Part shown: piece by piece, positions 61,675 to 64,000 of the stretch
How the letters are laid out: every line of letters starts with the position of its first letter
How positions within the stretch are numbered: the stretch's first letter is position 1
Assembly (NCBI RefSeq): GCF_012184415.1
Contig: NZ_VTOX01000004.1
Location: 1-64,000, forward strand
Direction of reading: 5' to 3'
Length of the DNA: 64,000 nt
Source of the DNA: Ramlibacter lithotrophicus
GTDB lineage: Bacteria > Pseudomonadota > Gammaproteobacteria > Burkholderiales > Burkholderiaceae_C
Notes under the pieces: generated by a model
Seen by the model: only the letters and a program-made list of their open reading frames with translations
What the model was told of the DNA's origin: nothing
Database searches by the model: none
Made by a program: the position numbers and the translations under genes

Positions 61675-63048
61675 TCAAGCGGCCCGCAGGTGCCAGGCCC
61701 GCGGCCGCGTGAACGCCTGGATCCCGTACTTCGAAAGCGTCAGTCCCACGCCCGAATCGCCATAGCCGCTCCACGGCAGGCGCGGACTCACCCGGTCGCA
61801 GCAGTTCCAGTACAGGCTGCCGGCATGCAGCTGCGCCAGCAGGCCGCGCGCCCGCTCGGCGCTGGGCGTGTAGACGCCGGCCGTGAGACCGTAGCGGCTG
61901 TCGTTCATGAGGGTCACGGCCTCCTCGTCGCTCTTCACCTTCTGGATGCCGATGATCGGGCCGAAGCTTTCCTCGCGCATCAGCGCCATCCGGTGATCCA
62001 CGTTGCCGAACACCGTCGGCTCGTACCAGTTCCCGGGACCGCGCAGCCGGTGGCCGCCGAGATGCAGGACGGCGCCCTTCGCCTTGGCCTCGGCGACCTG
62101 GGCGTCCAGGACGTCGAGTTGCGCCGCGCGCGTGATCGCGCCGATGTACGTGTCCTCGCTCATCGGGTCGCCGACCTTGAAGCCTTGCACGGTTTCCACG
62201 AACGCTGCGACGAACGCGTCGTGGATGCGCTCGTGGACGTAGATCCGCTCGACCGAGCAGCAGCTCTGGCCGGTGTTGTACATCGCCCCATCGGCCAGCG
62301 ATTCGGCGGCCATGCGCGGATCGGCGTCGTCGCAGACATAGGTCGGGTCCTTGCCGCCGAGCTCCAGCTGCAGCCGGATGAAGCGCGATCCCACCGCCTG
62401 CGCGATCCGCTGGCCGGTGGCGTGGGAGCCGGTGAAGAAGATCCCGTCGACGGCCTGCTCCAGCAGCGCGGCGCCGACGTCGCGGCCACCGACCAGCGGC
62501 ACGAATACGTCTTTCGGAACGCCTGCCTGGTGCAACAGGCGGGCGATCTCCAGCCCGGTGAGGCTGGCGAGTTCGGACGGCTTGTACAGCACCGCGTTGC
62601 CCGTCAGCAGCGCCGGCAGGATCACGTTGCAGCCCACGAACCACGGGTAGTTCCAGGCGGAAATATTGCCGACGACCCCCAGCGGCACATGCTCGATGCG
62701 CTCCTTCATGCCGCCTTCGTCGAGCACCGTCTCGGTGGCGACCGCCCGGTCGACCTCCTTGAGGAAGAAGTCGATGCGCGGCAGCAGCCCGTTCAGTTCG
62801 TTGCGTGACATGCGGATCGGCTTGCCGGTTTCGCGGGTCATCGTCACGGCCAGCGCCTCCAGGTCGCGCACGACGCCGTCGCGAAAATGCCCGATGCAAG
62901 CCTTGCGCTCCTGCAGCGAAAGCGCGGCCCAGCCGGGCTGCGCCGTGCGCGCGGCGCGGGCCCTGGCCGCCACCGAGGCCGCGTCGTCGGCGGGCAGTTC
63001 GGCGATGCGCTCGCCGGTGGCGGGGTCGTGGACGGCAAGCTGGGTCAT
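61675..63048 (-). CDS. NAD(P)-dependent aldehyde dehydrogenase
   Basis: 457 residues. Cofactor segment AWNYPWFVGCNVILPALLTG, FFTGSHATGQRIAQAV, catalytic Glu in QLELGGKDPTYVCDDAD and catalytic Cys in NTGQSCCSVERIYVHE. The ATG at 63048 overlaps the upstream hydrolase stop by 4 bases. Together with the class I amidotransferase-like hydrolase and the iron alcohol dehydrogenase it makes a small catabolic unit, possibly for an amine-derived aldehyde, but the substrate is not determined. About 30 residues shorter than the common 485-500 residue form. Confidence 0.86.
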   Translation of the reverse strand: MTQLAVHDPATGERIAELPADDAASVAARARAARTAQPGWAALSLQERKACIGHFRDGVVRDLEALAVTMTRETGKPIRMSRNELNGLLPRIDFFLKEVDRAVATETVLDEGGMKERIEHVPLGVVGNISAWNYPWFVGCNVILPALLTGNAVLYKPSELASLTGLEIARLLHQAGVPKDVFVPLVGGRDVGAALLEQAVDGIFFTGSHATGQRIAQAVGSRFIRLQLELGGKDPTYVCDDADPRMAAESLADGAMYNTGQSCCSVERIYVHERIHDAFVAAFVETVQGFKVGDPMSEDTYIGAITRAAQLDVLDAQVAEAKAKGAVLHLGGHRLRGPGNWYEPTVFGNVDHRMALMREESFGPIIGIQKVKSDEEAVTLMNDSRYGLTAGVYTPSAERARGLLAQLHAGSLYWNCCDRVSPRLPWSGYGDSGVGLTLSKYGIQAFTRPRAWHLRAA

Positions 63049-63839
63049 GCTCGTTTCCGCACGGCACGTGCCGCGGCGAGAAAGTCGTCCAGCAGCGCCG
63101 CGTCGTCGAGGGTGTCGGAGTCCGGCAGATGGAACTCGGGATGCCACTGGACGGCGGCGGCATACGGCCTGGCCGGGTCGGCGCGGCGGATCGCCTCGAC
63201 CAGCCCGTCCTCGTTGCTGACGGCTTCGGCGGCGAAGCCGGGCGCGAGCTGCTTGATGGCCTGGTGGTGGATGCTGTTCACCTTGAACGGCCCGGTCGGC
63301 GGATAGAGCTGCGCGAGCCGCGTGTCGGGCAGCACGCTGATGGTGTGGAAGTTGCGGTCGTACACGGAGGCATCGCGGTGCACCAGGGCCTGCGGCAACT
63401 GGGTCTGGATGTCCTGGTACAGCGTGCCGCCGTAGGCGACGTTGAGCAATTGCAGCCCGCGGCAGACGCCGAACACCGGCTTGCCGCGCCGCTCGAACGC
63501 CGCCACCAGTTCGATCTCGTACTCGTCGCGCAGCTTGTCGCCCGACCAGCGCTCCTCGATCGGTTGCTCGCCGTAGCTCAGCGGCGAGACGTCGGCGCCG
63601 CCGTGCAGCACCAGCCCGTCCAGCCACTGCGCGTAGTGGTCGAGCGTCACGTCGCCGCGGCGGGTCGCGCCGGTGGGGCTGGGGATCATCACCGCCAGCG
63701 CGCCGGTCGACATCACCCAGTGGGTGATGGACTGCTCCACGTACTGCAGCGTCTTGCCGGTGAACAGCGCCCGCGCCGGGTCGGGGTGCATGAAGCACGC
63801 CGAGATCCCGATCTTGAGCCGTTCCGCGTCGCTCGCCAT
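63045..63839 (-). CDS. Gamma-glutamyl-GABA hydrolase-like class I glutamine amidotransferase (peptidase C26)
   Basis: 264 residues. The nucleophile elbow is FGVCRGLQLLNVAYGG with catalytic Cys; the His-Glu of the triad are in AAVQWHPEFHLPD. DGLVLHGGADVSPLSYGEQP forms the oxyanion region. PuuD-type members cleave gamma-glutamyl-GABA in putrescine breakdown, where an aldehyde dehydrogenase is also used, and both are adjacent here; other gamma-glutamyl substrates are possible. It overlaps the aldehyde dehydrogenase by 4 bases and starts 3 bases after the stop of the iron dehydrogenase gene. Confidence 0.84.
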   Translation of the reverse strand: MASDAERLKIGISACFMHPDPARALFTGKTLQYVEQSITHWVMSTGALAVMIPSPTGATRRGDVTLDHYAQWLDGLVLHGGADVSPLSYGEQPIEERWSGDKLRDEYEIELVAAFERRGKPVFGVCRGLQLLNVAYGGTLYQDIQTQLPQALVHRDASVYDRNFHTISVLPDTRLAQLYPPTGPFKVNSIHHQAIKQLAPGFAAEAVSNEDGLVEAIRRADPARPYAAAVQWHPEFHLPDSDTLDDAALLDDFLAAARAVRKRA

Positions 63840-63842
63840 GGC

Positions 63843-64000
63843 CTACATCGCCGCTTCGAAGAACGCGTGGAAGTCGTCGCGCGTGCAGGGACGCGGATTG
63901 GTCTGGTGGCAGCCGTCGGCAAACGCGACGTCGACCAGCTTCGGGATGTGTTCGAACGTCACGCCATGCTCGCCGAGCTTGCCCTGGATGCCGATGCGGG
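63843..64000 (-). CDS. Iron-containing alcohol dehydrogenase, C-terminal end (partial)
   Basis: The last 51 codons of a gene that continues beyond the right edge. It ends with IPKLVDVAFADGCHQTNPRP then CTRDDFHAFFEAAM and TAG. The DGCHQTNPRP stretch is the characteristic C-terminus of group III iron-dependent alcohol dehydrogenases. It precedes the C26 hydrolase by 3 bases, so the three right-edge genes form one operon. Confidence 0.8.
   Translation of the reverse strand, partial: RIGIQGKLGEHGVTFEHIPKLVDVAFADGCHQTNPRPCTRDDFHAFFEAAM

Noticed and set aside
60028-62808. A 926-codon plus-strand frame across the amidase and the aldehyde dehydrogenase
   Set aside because: It is out of frame with the amidase and antisense to the dehydrogenase, and crosses the hairpin repeat; no domains are seen.

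Overview
The window is chromosomal DNA of a high-GC Gram-negative bacterium, most probably a betaproteobacterium of the order Burkholderiales, family Comamonadaceae. The grounds are strong G/C preference at third codon positions, two periplasmic Bug-type (tripartite tricarboxylate transporter) receptors, a TctD/TctE-like two-component pair, recA followed by recX, sucCD next to a TerC gene and a type IV pilin, and a G/C-rich intergenic repeat of a kind I associate with this family. The genus cannot be fixed from the sequence alone. Coding density is high, with many 4-base ATGA or GTGA overlaps. I saw no tRNA, rRNA or CRISPR array.

Region 1 (1-10.4 kb) is a glycan assembly cluster. The left edge is the end of an IS3-type insertion sequence that has cut an LTA-synthase/MdoB-like sulfatase gene. 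Then come a PglL/O-antigen-ligase-like membrane enzyme, two GT9 heptosyltransferase-like proteins, two GT2 enzymes, a GT4 enzyme and a pair of overlapping polytopic membrane genes. A 274-bp palindromic MITE-like element lies between two convergent glycosyltransferase genes. Region 2 (10.4-21 kb) starts with a type IV pilin under a clear sigma-54 promoter. Upstream of it, on the same strand, is a signalling operon: CHASE2-Ser/Thr kinase, PP2C phosphatase, FHA protein, CHASE2-adenylate cyclase, metallo-beta-lactamase-fold cyclic-nucleotide phosphodiesterase candidate and a GAF-domain GspE/PilB-type ATPase. It reads as a complete write, erase and read circuit for both Ser/Thr phosphorylation and a cyclic nucleotide, ending at a pilus motor.

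Region 3 (21-37.5 kb) is mostly housekeeping: terC, sucCD, argC, an OGT-like TPR glycosyltransferase, recX, recA with a LexA box and a duplicated 3' tail, MarR and LysR regulators, a Bug receptor, an N-formylglutamate amidohydrolase, a two-component pair, a second MITE-like element, a glutathione transferase, birA and a SET-domain protein. Region 4 (37.5-46 kb) holds topoisomerase III with a SWIB tail, then a 1187-residue FecR-TPR-outer-membrane-barrel protein that overlaps a second CHASE2-adenylate cyclase. These two look like an envelope-spanning sensor pair.

Region 5 (46-64 kb) is catabolic. An AraC regulator faces a seven-gene operon (alcohol dehydrogenase, three-part molybdenum hydroxylase with an unusual subunit split, Bug receptor, IolD-like ThDP enzyme, aldehyde dehydrogenase), which I read as uptake and oxidative cleavage of an unidentified, possibly cyclic, substrate. 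An MFS transporter, an SDR, an amidase and a right-edge trio (aldehyde dehydrogenase, class I glutamine amidotransferase-like hydrolase, iron alcohol dehydrogenase) follow. The most novel material is the kinase-cyclase-pilus operon, the FecR barrel-cyclase pair, and the catabolic operon.
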